NCBI GenBank assembly: GCA_027076245.1
Contig: JALTKC010000545.1
Span: 1 to 32,529, forward strand
Reading direction: 5' to 3'
DNA: 32,529 nucleotides
Origin: Gammaproteobacteria bacterium
GTDB lineage: Bacteria; Pseudomonadota; Gammaproteobacteria; GRL18
The position numbers were made by a program, and so were the translations under genes. Under the pieces are notes generated by a model that saw only the letters and a list, made by a program, of their open reading frames with translations, made no database searches and had not been told where the DNA came from. Positions 22,719 to 30,069 of the stretch are shown in pieces; positions within the stretch are counted from its first letter, which is position 1, and each line of letters begins with the position of its first letter.

Positions 22719-23403
22719 AGGTGGTTTAAGTTCAAAAAGGCTGCAATACTCTGATACGCAGATCATTATTTTTGCCAGGGAGCCGGTTTACGGGCAGGTT
22801 AAAACCCGGCTGATCCCGGCACTGGGTGAAGCCGGGGCCACAGAACTCTATACGGCTTTGCTGGATTTTACACTGAATAAACTCCATAGCTATCATCTTG
22901 CCCCGGTTATGCTGTGTATTACCCCTGAAAGCAGAACTGAATTTTTTCTGCGACGGTATTCTTTTACAGAATTACTGATCACAAAACAAAAGGGTGATGA
23001 TCTGGGTCAGAGAATGGTTCATGCCCTGAAACAGTCACTCAGTCATTTTTCCAGAGCCCTATTGATTGGGACTGACTGCCCTTTTTTTAACCGGAGTGAC
23101 CTGGAACAGGCCATAATAGCTCTGGATAGTCATGAAATGGTATTTGCACCTGCCTATGACGGAGGCTATGTACTGGTTGGTGCCAGACGTTTCGTTCCCG
23201 ACAGTTTTACCGGTATTGACTGGGGCAGTGAACAGGTCATGGAGCAGACTCGAAAACGCCTGAAGAAGTTAAAAATCAGCTGGCAGGAGATAGCTCAGCA
23301 ACAGGATATTGATGATGAGAATGATTTGAAGTATTTACAGCATGTCCATGAATTTTCTGATGCCTTTCCCTATATTCTTAATATCATTAACAGGTACTCT
23401 TAG
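22711..23403 (+). CDS. Glycosyltransferase, rSAM/selenodomain-associated type (DUF2064)
   Basis: A 230-residue protein of the TIGR04282/DUF2064 group with a GT-A-like nucleotidyl/glycosyl-transferase fold. Motifs are IIIFAREPVYGQVKTRLIPALG (about 18-39), LLIGTDCPFFNRSDLEQAI (TDCP at 121-124), and APAYDGGYVLVGARR. The start ATG 22711 lies 8 bases inside the preceding gene and is not preceded by a clear ribosome site, so coupling is expected. This gene, its GT2 neighbour and the radical SAM enzyme recur together in many bacteria, which suggests one pathway making a modified sugar or nucleoside product. Its 3' end overlaps by 69 bases, tail to tail, with the minus-strand lipoprotein gene. Confidence 0.86.
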   Translation: MTKGGLSSKRLQYSDTQIIIFAREPVYGQVKTRLIPALGEAGATELYTALLDFTLNKLHSYHLAPVMLCITPESRTEFFLRRYSFTELLITKQKGDDLGQRMVHALKQSLSHFSRALLIGTDCPFFNRSDLEQAIIALDSHEMVFAPAYDGGYVLVGARRFVPDSFTGIDWGSEQVMEQTRKRLKKLKISWQEIAQQQDIDDENDLKYLQHVHEFSDAFPYILNIINRYS

Positions 23404-23910
23404 CATATCAAACTCCTGTTCCCGATGTGCAGCACCCACATATTCTATTTTTACATTCAGACTGGTTTGTCTGAAATCAACCTTTGTCTGGCCCAGCCGA
23501 TAAGTCTGAGAACTGTTTGCAGGAAGAAAAATACTCCGAGAAGAATAAGGCAGTTTATTCTGATCCAGTACCACGGCCAGTAACTCCAGATTAACCGGTT
23601 TATCAGACGTATTTCTTAAATACAGGGTTGCATCATTGTCCACCATATAATCTTCAGGTAACAGGCGCCGGGTATATTTTTTAATGGAATAAGTGCCGGG
23701 TATGGTTTCCTTGTGCAGATGAGACACTAAAATTAACTCAAGTCCAGGAACCAGCTGGGTTTTTAACTGGTAATAAGGAGAAAATTCAATTTTTTCGATT
23801 TTCTGAGTATCCGGGTTGTAATTATCGTCTTTTGTCCAGGTGGATGTGGAGCAGGCCGTAATCAGGACAGTAAAGACTAAAACAACAAAAGCACCGCTAA
23901 TATTTCTCAT
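23335..23910 (-). CDS. Hypothetical lipoprotein
   Basis: A 191-residue protein with a signal helix (ISGAFVVLVFTVL) and lipobox ITAC (Cys 20), so it should be lipid-anchored. The mature part is beta-rich with ATLYLRNTSDKPVNLELLAVVLDQNKLPYSSRSIFLPANSSQTYRLG, which reads like an immunoglobulin-like or periplasmic adaptor fold. I do not recognise the family. Residue 20 is followed by STSTW, and no Asp at +2 is present, so Lol sorting to the outer membrane is expected. It is convergent with the transferase gene and overlaps its end by 69 bases. The start has no strong ribosome site. Confidence 0.72.
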   Translation of the reverse strand: MRNISGAFVVLVFTVLITACSTSTWTKDDNYNPDTQKIEKIEFSPYYQLKTQLVPGLELILVSHLHKETIPGTYSIKKYTRRLLPEDYMVDNDATLYLRNTSDKPVNLELLAVVLDQNKLPYSSRSIFLPANSSQTYRLGQTKVDFRQTSLNVKIEYVGAAHREQEFDMLRVPVNDIKNIGKGIRKFMDML

Positions 23911-23980
23911 AAAAAATTCTCTGGCCGAATTAAGATAACTTATTATTTATTATAGACTGATTTCATCAAGAAAGTTTAGG

Positions 23981-23986
23981 TATAAT
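23981..23986 (+). promoter_or_regulatory. Consensus -10 box upstream of uup
   Basis: A perfect TATAAT lies 39 bases before the uup ATG. The hexamer 17 bases upstream is a poor -35 match, so an activator or an alternative spacing may be used. The divergent lipoprotein gene starts 70 bases to the left. Confidence 0.45.
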
Positions 23987-24024
23987 AGCCTCCTTTTAAT
24001 TTACTCGGATTGAGCCATAAATCT

Positions 24025-25929
24025 ATGTCCATTTTTTCCATTGATGATCTCAGCCTGGCATTTGGTACTCATGTGCTGCTGGATCATGCCAGTTTTTCCC
24101 TGGATAGAGGGGAGAGAGTCTGTCTGATTGGGCGTAATGGTACGGGTAAAACCACCTTAATGCGTTTAATTCAGGGTGAAATGCAGCCTGATGAAGGGGA
24201 TATTCGTAAGAAAGACGGCCTGGTGGTGGCATCACTGTCTCAGGAAGTGCCCCATGAAGCGACTGGCAGCGTGTTTGACATTGTCAGCTCCGGTCTCGGC
24301 AATGCGGCGCAGTTATTACAGGATTACCATCATGTGCTGCATGAAGTCAGTCAGGGCGATGAGCTGGCCTTAAAAAAAATGGAGACCATTCAGCATGATC
24401 TGGAAGCGATTAATGGCTGGTCCATGGTGCAGCGAGTGGAAGAAACCATTTCCCGTCTGCAGCTTAATGGGGATGATTTAATTGAAAATCTGTCCGGTGG
24501 TTTAAAACGCCGGGTCATGCTCGCTAAGGCCCTGGCTAATGAGCCGGATATTCTGATGCTGGATGAGCCGACCAACCACCTGGATATAGAATCCATTCTC
24601 TGGCTGGAAAATTTCCTTAAAAGTTACAGCGGCTGTGTACTGTTTATTACCCATGACCGGATATTTCTGCAAAATGTGGCTACCCGTATTCTGGAGCTGG
24701 ATCGAGGCAAGCTGGTGTCTTTTCCCTGTGATTACCAGACTTATTTGCGTCGCAAGGAAGAACTGCTGCATGCGGAAGCAAAAGCCAATGAACTGTTTGA
24801 TAAAAAGCTGGCGGAAGAAGAAGTCTGGATCCGTCAGGGCATTAAAGCCCGTCGTACCCGTAATGAAGGCCGGGTAAGAGCTCTTAAGGCCATGCGGGAT
24901 GAACGTAGCCGGCGCAGAAATCTGCAGGGCAAAGCCAGACTGGAAGTGGATGATCAGAAAAAATCTGGCAAGCTGGTGATTGAAGTGGAGAACATCAGCT
25001 TTAAATATGAAAACCATTACCTGGTTAAAGATTTTTCAACCCTGATTTTACGCGGTGACCGCATTGGGATCATCGGCCCTAATGGGGTGGGTAAAACTAC
25101 CCTGTTAAATTTACTGCTGGGAAAACTGGTACCACATAGTGGTACCGTCAAACTCGGCACCAAACTGGAAATTGCCTATTTTGACCAGCTGCGTGATCAG
25201 CTGGATGAAGACAAAAGTATTCTGGAAAATATCGGGCAGGGAAGGGAATATGTGTCCATTAACGGTCGGGATCGTCATGTATACAGTTATTTAAGGGATT
25301 TTCTGTTTTCCTCACAGCGGGCCAAGGTGCCTGTTCGGGCCTTATCAGGGGGTGAACGTAATCGTCTGTTGCTGGCCAAGCTGTTTACCAAACCGGCTAA
25401 CTTAATGGTACTGGATGAACCCACCAATGATCTGGACAGTGATACCCTGGAACTGCTGGAATCCCTGTTAATGGAATACCAGGGCACCCTGATTATTGTC
25501 AGCCATGACCGGGCTTTCTTAAATAATGTGATCACCAGTTCCCTGGTGTTTGAAAACGGGGAATTAAATGAATACGTCGGCGGCTATGACGACTGGCTCA
25601 GACAACGCAAAGACCCTGTGGACAGCAAAGACACAGGCAAAAAAACACAGCAGAAAAAAACGAATTCTGATAAAGAATCAAAGGCATCAGGCAATAACAA
25701 TACTGCTGCCAAACTGACTTTTAGTGAACAGAAAGAACTGGAAAAACTGCCAGCTAAAATCGAGCAACTGGAAGAACAGCAGACAGAATTAGAAGCTGAA
25801 ATAGCCGAACCTGACTTTTACCAACAGGAAAAGTTTTTTATTAATAAAAAACTGGCGGAACTGGAAGACCTTAACAGGGAACTGGAAAAAACCTATGAGC
25901 GCTGGGAACTTCTGGAAGCAAAAAAATAA
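24025..25929 (+). CDS. uup: ABC-F family ATPase Uup
   Basis: Uup is a soluble ABC-F protein with two ATPase domains that acts at the ribosome; loss in E. coli raises precise transposon excision. The product is 634 residues, like E. coli Uup. Domain 1: Walker A GRNGTGKTT (about 36-44), signature LSGGLKRRVMLAKAL, Walker B ILMLDEPTNHLD. A linker of charged residues (about 240-310) includes KARRTRNEGRVRALK. Domain 2: GPNGVGKTTLLNLL, LSGGERNRLLLAKL, LMVLDEPTNDLD. A C-terminal coiled coil (about 570-634, EKLPAKIEQLEEQQTELEAE) is the DNA-binding region of Uup. I chose ATG 24025 over the TTG at 24010. Confidence 0.93.
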   Translation: MSIFSIDDLSLAFGTHVLLDHASFSLDRGERVCLIGRNGTGKTTLMRLIQGEMQPDEGDIRKKDGLVVASLSQEVPHEATGSVFDIVSSGLGNAAQLLQDYHHVLHEVSQGDELALKKMETIQHDLEAINGWSMVQRVEETISRLQLNGDDLIENLSGGLKRRVMLAKALANEPDILMLDEPTNHLDIESILWLENFLKSYSGCVLFITHDRIFLQNVATRILELDRGKLVSFPCDYQTYLRRKEELLHAEAKANELFDKKLAEEEVWIRQGIKARRTRNEGRVRALKAMRDERSRRRNLQGKARLEVDDQKKSGKLVIEVENISFKYENHYLVKDFSTLILRGDRIGIIGPNGVGKTTLLNLLLGKLVPHSGTVKLGTKLEIAYFDQLRDQLDEDKSILENIGQGREYVSINGRDRHVYSYLRDFLFSSQRAKVPVRALSGGERNRLLLAKLFTKPANLMVLDEPTNDLDSDTLELLESLLMEYQGTLIIVSHDRAFLNNVITSSLVFENGELNEYVGGYDDWLRQRKDPVDSKDTGKKTQQKKTNSDKESKASGNNNTAAKLTFSEQKELEKLPAKIEQLEEQQTELEAEIAEPDFYQQEKFFINKKLAELEDLNRELEKTYERWELLEAKK

Positions 25930-25937
25930 CAATATCC

Positions 25938-25966
25938 TTGATTTTATACCCCAAGTAGTTTATTCT
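25938..25966 (+). promoter_or_regulatory. Promoter of tRNA-Ser
   Basis: TTGATT (25938-25943) and TATTCT (25961-25966) are separated by exactly 17 bases. The following GCCCGAC is GC-rich, as is common in stringently controlled stable-RNA promoters. Transcription would start near 25973, ten bases before the tRNA. Confidence 0.55.
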
Positions 25967-25982
25967 GCCCGACTTAATTCGT

Positions 25983-26070
25983 GGAGAGGTGGCCGAGTGG
26001 TCGAAGGCGCACGCCTGGAAAGTGTGTAAACCGAAAGGTTTCGGGGGTTCGAATCCCCCCCTCTTCGCCA
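25983..26070 (+). tRNA. tRNA-Ser(GGA)
   Basis: The 88-base sequence folds as a class II tRNA. The acceptor stem GGAGAGG pairs with CCTCTTC at 26060-26066 (one G-U), followed by discriminator G and an encoded CCA. The D-arm is GGCCGAGTGG, and the anticodon loop CTGGAAA gives GGA (reads UCC, UCU). A long variable arm (about TGTGTAAACCGAAAGGTTTC) is typical of serine tRNAs, and the T-arm GGGGGTTCGAATCCCCC is perfect. The gene lies alone between uup and the convergent GlcG-like gene. Confidence 0.97.
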
Positions 26071-26129
26071 TTAATTTTAAGTCTCTTTGTTTATTCTGAA
26101 AAACTCCCCAAACAATTATTGTTTCAGCT

Positions 26130-26627
26130 TCACATGGACATTTCAAGATCATCAAGCACTGCATTTATTCCTGCCTGAGCACATTGTTCGTCTGTTTTTC
26201 CAGAAGGTGCGCCACTGACACCAACCCCTCCGAGTAATGAGCCACCGGCCTGGACAGGTAAACCTCCGGCAGACATTATGATGCCGGGGGTACGGCCAAT
26301 GGGACCATTAGCTCTGTCTCCAAGAGCCGACGTGGGCGCATTAAAGTTAACTGCTGTATAAGCTTTGCCTTTACTGATAGTCAGGGTGATAGGAGCTGCA
26401 ATGGTATCACGCAGGGAAACCTGTACAATACCCTGCCGGTCAACTACTGTTACACCAATTTGAATGCCTTTTTTGGTGCATTCGGTAATGGCAGCCTGGG
26501 CAATTCTTATGGCCGTGGATAAGGTCAGATTTCTGGAATTAACCATTAAATCATCCTCTGCATAAGCGGGTACCGAGAGAATCAGACCGGTAAAAAAGCT
26601 GAACAGCATTGGGGGAATCAATTTCAT
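26130..26627 (-). CDS. Secreted GlcG/HbpS-like heme-binding domain protein
   Basis: A 165-residue exported protein with a signal peptide (FFTGLILSVPAYA, cleavage near residue 23) and a GlcG/HbpS domain (PF03928 type). Landmarks are LTLSTAIRIAQAAITECTKKG, VTVVDRQGIVQVSLRD, ITISKGKAYTAVNFNAPTSAL and MSAGGLPVQAGGSLLGGVGVSGAPSGKTDEQCA. It has two cysteines in the mature form (in TECTKK and EQCAQA). Members bind heme, cobalamin or small organic acids, and are often encoded with dicarboxylate or 2-hydroxy-acid uptake genes. It follows dctM after 33 bases with AGGA before its ATG, so it is in the TRAP operon and may help sense or bind the substrate. Confidence 0.87.
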   Translation of the reverse strand: MKLIPPMLFSFFTGLILSVPAYAEDDLMVNSRNLTLSTAIRIAQAAITECTKKGIQIGVTVVDRQGIVQVSLRDTIAAPITLTISKGKAYTAVNFNAPTSALGDRANGPIGRTPGIIMSAGGLPVQAGGSLLGGVGVSGAPSGKTDEQCAQAGINAVLDDLEMSM

Positions 26628-26660
26628 TGTCTTATTCCTGTTGTTTGTTTTATTAGCAAG

Positions 26661-27959
26661 CTACATATTAACAGTTTCAGGCCCCATCAATAAATTGGGC
26701 AGAAAAATGGATACCTGGGGAATATAGGTAATAATCATCAGGAAGCTGAGCAGTAACAACAGCCAGGGATAAGTGGCTTTAATGACTTCAATCATGCTCA
26801 TTCCAGTGATACCCGAGGTAACAAATAAATTAAGTCCTACCGGTGGGGTGATCATGCCTATTTCCATATTAACTACCATAATAATCCCCAGGTGAATGGG
26901 GTCAATTCCCAGCTGGATGGCAATAGGGAATAAAATAGGAGCCATAATCAGCAGAATACCGGAAGGCTCCATAAAATTACCGGCTATCAGCAGCATAATA
27001 TTGACTATCAGTAAAAATCCCCAGACCGGCAGACCGATAGAAACAATCCACTGGGCAATTTCATGGGGGATGCGTTCTGCAGTCAGTACAAAGGCGAACA
27101 GCATGGCATTGGCAATAATAAACATCAACATAACACTGGTTTTGCCTGCATCTACCAGTACTTTGGGGACATGACGTAGTTTAATATCCCGATAGGCAAA
27201 GACTGAGATAAAAAAAGCATAGACGGCGGCCACTGCAGCGGCTTCAGTTGGAGTGAATATACCGCCGTATATGCCGCCCATAATAATCACAATCAGAAAC
27301 AGGCCGCCGGCGGCACTGAACGCAGAGCGGCTTAACTGAGCTATGCCTTTAAAGGGCACACTGGGAAAATTCTTTTTTCTTGCAACAAAATAAATGGTGA
27401 TCATCATAAGAACGCCAATGAGCAGACCAGGAATGACACCGCCAATAAACATTCGTCCTACGGAGACATCGGTAGCCGCCGCATAAACCACCATGACAAT
27501 GGATGGCGGGATCAGAATACCCATGGTGCCGGCAGTACTGATCACACCGGCCGCAAAAGACTGGGTATATCCTTCGCGTACCATGCCGGCAATCACAATA
27601 GAACCAATGGCTACCACTGTAGCGGGAGAGGAACCGGACACTGCTGCAAACATCATGCAGGCCAGTACCGAAGCCATGGCCAGCCCGCCGCGCAGCCAGC
27701 CGACACTGTCAACGGCAAAGTCCACCAGTCGGCGGGCGGCTCCGCCGGTGGTTAAAAAGGCTGAAGCCAGAATAAAGAAGGGGATGGCCATAAGAGTGTA
27801 ATGCTCCATGGAGGTAAAAATCTTACCGGCCAGAGAGGCCATAGAGTCATTGGAAAAAAACAAAATGGTCAGGGTGCTGGACAGCCCCAGTGAAAAAGCA
27901 ACGGGAACGCCGATCAGCATAAATAGCAATAGCATAATAAACAGGGAAGCGGCTATCAT
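26661..27959 (-). CDS. dctM: TRAP transporter large permease subunit (DctM type)
   Basis: A 432-residue inner-membrane protein with about a dozen helices, the large subunit that couples uptake to the sodium gradient. DctM family marks are MIAASLFIMLLLFMLIGVPVAFSLGLSS at the start, HYTLMAIPFFILASAFLTTGG, AAVSGSSPATVVAIGSI, GILIPPSIVMVVYA, YGGIFTPTEAAAVAAVYAF and NMEIGMITPPVGLNLFV. The start overlaps the dctQ stop by one base (TAATG on the coding strand), giving translational coupling. The substrate cannot be read from this subunit. Confidence 0.95.
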   Translation of the reverse strand: MIAASLFIMLLLFMLIGVPVAFSLGLSSTLTILFFSNDSMASLAGKIFTSMEHYTLMAIPFFILASAFLTTGGAARRLVDFAVDSVGWLRGGLAMASVLACMMFAAVSGSSPATVVAIGSIVIAGMVREGYTQSFAAGVISTAGTMGILIPPSIVMVVYAAATDVSVGRMFIGGVIPGLLIGVLMMITIYFVARKKNFPSVPFKGIAQLSRSAFSAAGGLFLIVIIMGGIYGGIFTPTEAAAVAAVYAFFISVFAYRDIKLRHVPKVLVDAGKTSVMLMFIIANAMLFAFVLTAERIPHEIAQWIVSIGLPVWGFLLIVNIMLLIAGNFMEPSGILLIMAPILFPIAIQLGIDPIHLGIIMVVNMEIGMITPPVGLNLFVTSGITGMSMIEVIKATYPWLLLLLSFLMIITYIPQVSIFLPNLLMGPETVNM

Positions 27960-28504
27960 TATTTTGCCCCCTGTTCTGGTTTGGGCGAGTGATTAATCTC
28001 TTCCAGTAATTCCCGGGTTTCATTGACAAAGTGCATACTGTCCACCTCGCCTTTTATGACCTTCCAGGCCACTTCTATTAAGCGGTAGAAGATCAGGGCA
28101 AAGCCAATGGGCAGGATAATTTTTATCTGCCATTCCAGTATCGGCATATCTTCTGCTTCCAGGCCGATTTTTTTTAGCTTGGCCACATAGTCCCAGCTGC
28201 CTTTAAACAGAATACCACAATAGAGCATGCACAAAGTGATGGACAGCAGGGTAATATAACGGCGGACTTTAGCAGCAAATAAATTAATAAAGGCATCAAT
28301 GCCGATGTGTATGCCTTTTTTTACGCAATAGGCAGCTCCAAACATGACCAGCCAGGCAAACAGGTAGGTACTTAATTCCAGAGCCCAGACTGCTCCGGAG
28401 TTAAATATATAGCGGGCCACGACCTGAGAAAAGGTGACGACAGTCATGGCGGTCAGTAACAGGGCAATAAAACCTTCTTCAATATAATCAATAATTTTGC
28501 TCAT
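27959..28504 (-). CDS. dctQ: TRAP transporter small permease subunit (DctQ type)
   Basis: A 181-residue four-helix membrane protein that pairs with DctM. The N-terminal IDYIEEGFIALLLTAMTVVTFSQVVARYIF and the following WALELSTYLFAWLVMFGAAYCVKKGIHIGIDAF are the hallmark of DctQ. The C-terminal tail is acidic and cytosolic. It lies 99 bases behind dctP, with a strong hairpin between, and overlaps dctM by one base. Confidence 0.94.
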   Translation of the reverse strand: MSKIIDYIEEGFIALLLTAMTVVTFSQVVARYIFNSGAVWALELSTYLFAWLVMFGAAYCVKKGIHIGIDAFINLFAAKVRRYITLLSITLCMLYCGILFKGSWDYVAKLKKIGLEAEDMPILEWQIKIILPIGFALIFYRLIEVAWKVIKGEVDSMHFVNETRELLEEINHSPKPEQGAK

Positions 28505-28532
28505 ATAATAACCTGACCTGCAAAAATTGAAT

Positions 28533-28586
28533 AAAAAAATCCCCGGCTATTATTACACAATTTGTATTGTGTAATAATAGCCGGGG
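28533..28586 (-). terminator. 21-bp perfect hairpin with T-tract between dctP and dctQ
   Basis: Arms 28541-28561 and 28566-28586 are exact complements (21 bp) around a 4-base loop. On the minus strand the stem is followed by a seven-T run (28539-28533). It lies 18 bases after the dctP stop. It should stop most dctP transcripts or protect their 3' end, leaving a fraction to read into dctQM. Confidence 0.93.
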
Positions 28587-28603
28587 ACAGAGGACAGTAC
28601 AGA

Positions 28604-29590
28604 TTAATTATTGCATTTCAGTGCGGCATCAATATTTTCCTTGCCGATATCCGCTTCAAACTTTTTCCACACCGGCTTCATGACTTCTGCCCATTGTTCA
28701 AGCTGCTGGTTGGTTAAAGTGTGGACTTTGGTGCGGCCGGAGGCAATAATAAACTGTTTGTCTTCTTCTGCCGCTTCCAGTGCCCAGCGGGTTTCCTTAG
28801 CGGTAACCTCCTTGATAATGGCACTCAGTTCTTTCTGAATATCTTCGGGTAAACTGTCCCAGAACTCGGTGCTGGTCACCAGAACATATTCCAGAACGCC
28901 ATGGTTGGACTCGGTAAAGTCACTCTGAACTTCATAAAACTTTTTGGTGCGGATGTTGGACCAGGTATTTTCCTGACCGTCTATAACTCCGGTGGACAGG
29001 GCATTATAAACTTCAGAGAAGGACATTTTCTGAGGATTGGCTTTAACGGCCTTAAACTGTGCTTCCAGAACGTCAGAACTCATAATACGGAATTTTTCTC
29101 CGGCGGCATCATCAGGTACCAACAAGGGTTTATTGGCAGATAACTGCTTCATGCCGTTTAGCCAGTAGGCCAGTCCCTTAAGGCCCTTATCTTCAGCAGC
29201 ACCCAATAAAGCCTGTCCCTGTGGACTATTGGTAAAACACTCAACGGAACTGGCATCCTTAAACAGGAAAGGCAGATCAAAGATCCCCCATTTTTTGGTG
29301 TATTTACCGAATTTAGACAGAGAAGGGGCGGCCATCTGCACATCACCGAGCAGCAGTGCCTTTAGGACTTCTTTATCATTATAAAGCTGGGAATTAGGAA
29401 AAACTTCTACTCTGACTTTACCCTTTAGCCGTTGTTCCACCAGTTTTTTAAAATAATTGGCAGCCTTTCCTTTAGGTGTTTTTTCTGTGGTGACATGAGA
29501 AAACTTTATCACGATCTCCCTGGCAATTGCAGTTTGTGAGAAGGTTAGACTAAGTAAAATTAAAATTGCGGCTGTTTTAATCAATGACAT
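28604..29590 (-). CDS. dctP: TRAP transporter solute-binding protein (DctP type)
   Basis: A 328-residue periplasmic binding protein with a signal peptide (ILILLSLTFSQTAIA, cleavage near residue 23). Family features are VIKFSHVTTEKTPKGKAANYFKKLVEQRLKGKVRVEVFPNSQL near the N-terminus, the FRIMSSDVLEAQFKAVKANPQKMSFSEVYNALSTGVIDGQENTW segment with the conserved Arg that clamps the substrate carboxylate, and a final LEQWAEVMKPVWKKFEADIG. It most resembles the DctP group that binds C4-dicarboxylates, but the ligand could be another organic acid. AGGA lies 8 bases before the ATG. It leads the operon dctP–dctQ–dctM–glcG-like. Confidence 0.93.
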   Translation of the reverse strand: MSLIKTAAILILLSLTFSQTAIAREIVIKFSHVTTEKTPKGKAANYFKKLVEQRLKGKVRVEVFPNSQLYNDKEVLKALLLGDVQMAAPSLSKFGKYTKKWGIFDLPFLFKDASSVECFTNSPQGQALLGAAEDKGLKGLAYWLNGMKQLSANKPLLVPDDAAGEKFRIMSSDVLEAQFKAVKANPQKMSFSEVYNALSTGVIDGQENTWSNIRTKKFYEVQSDFTESNHGVLEYVLVTSTEFWDSLPEDIQKELSAIIKEVTAKETRWALEAAEEDKQFIIASGRTKVHTLTNQQLEQWAEVMKPVWKKFEADIGKENIDAALKCNN

Positions 29591-29648
29591 TATTTATCCT
29601 TTTTTAACGTTAATGTTTCTGATAACTACAAAATATGATTTATTTAAC

Positions 29649-29960
29649 TTAAAAGTCGGGGAAAGATGAACGACTTCTATACATGGGACGAGAACCGTAA
29701 CCGTATCCGGATGAACGTCCACGGTATTGATCACTCTGGTAAATGGGATCTCTGCGTCCGTATGTATCCATCCATAAGGAGTTATTGGCTCTGCGGCGAG
29801 CCTGATCCAGCTCTCTTCGGCTATAACGTCTTTCTGGTGAGGGATATTTTCTTTCCAGATCATACCAGGCATCGCCAAAGCTTCGTTGTCCGTCAGCTGA
29901 GACATTGGTAAGGGCAGACATAGCTATAGAAGTAATCGTGGTCAATAACAGAGTTTTCAT
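29649..29960 (-). CDS. Small secreted Arg/Tyr-rich protein
   Basis: A 103-residue protein with a signal peptide (about 1-22, LLLTTITSIAMSALTNVSA) and a mature part of about 80 residues rich in Arg, Tyr, Ser and Gly. It includes ERRYSRRELDQARRRANNSLW and a tail GRSSGYGYGSRPMYRSRSSF. There is no cysteine and no known domain. It could be a periplasmic or surface protein that binds polyanions such as nucleic acid or polysaccharide. It lies 58 bases upstream of dctP on the same strand and could share a transcript, but the gap is wide enough for a dctP promoter. Function unknown. Confidence 0.7.
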   Translation of the reverse strand: MKTLLLTTITSIAMSALTNVSADGQRSFGDAWYDLERKYPSPERRYSRRELDQARRRANNSLWMDTYGRRDPIYQSDQYRGRSSGYGYGSRPMYRSRSSFPDF

Positions 29961-30069
29961 AATTGGCTGCTCTTATGATTAAATTTTAAATAACAGGCTT
30001 TTCTAAGCATAGTAAAAATAACTCATATTGAAAAGTTTTAACCGCTGTTTTTGAGAAGGCTGTTTAACT

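Noticed and set aside
29594..29905. Alternative minus-strand frame over the small secreted protein
   Set aside because: It lacks a ribosome site and signal peptide, and the other frame begins with a clear signal sequence.
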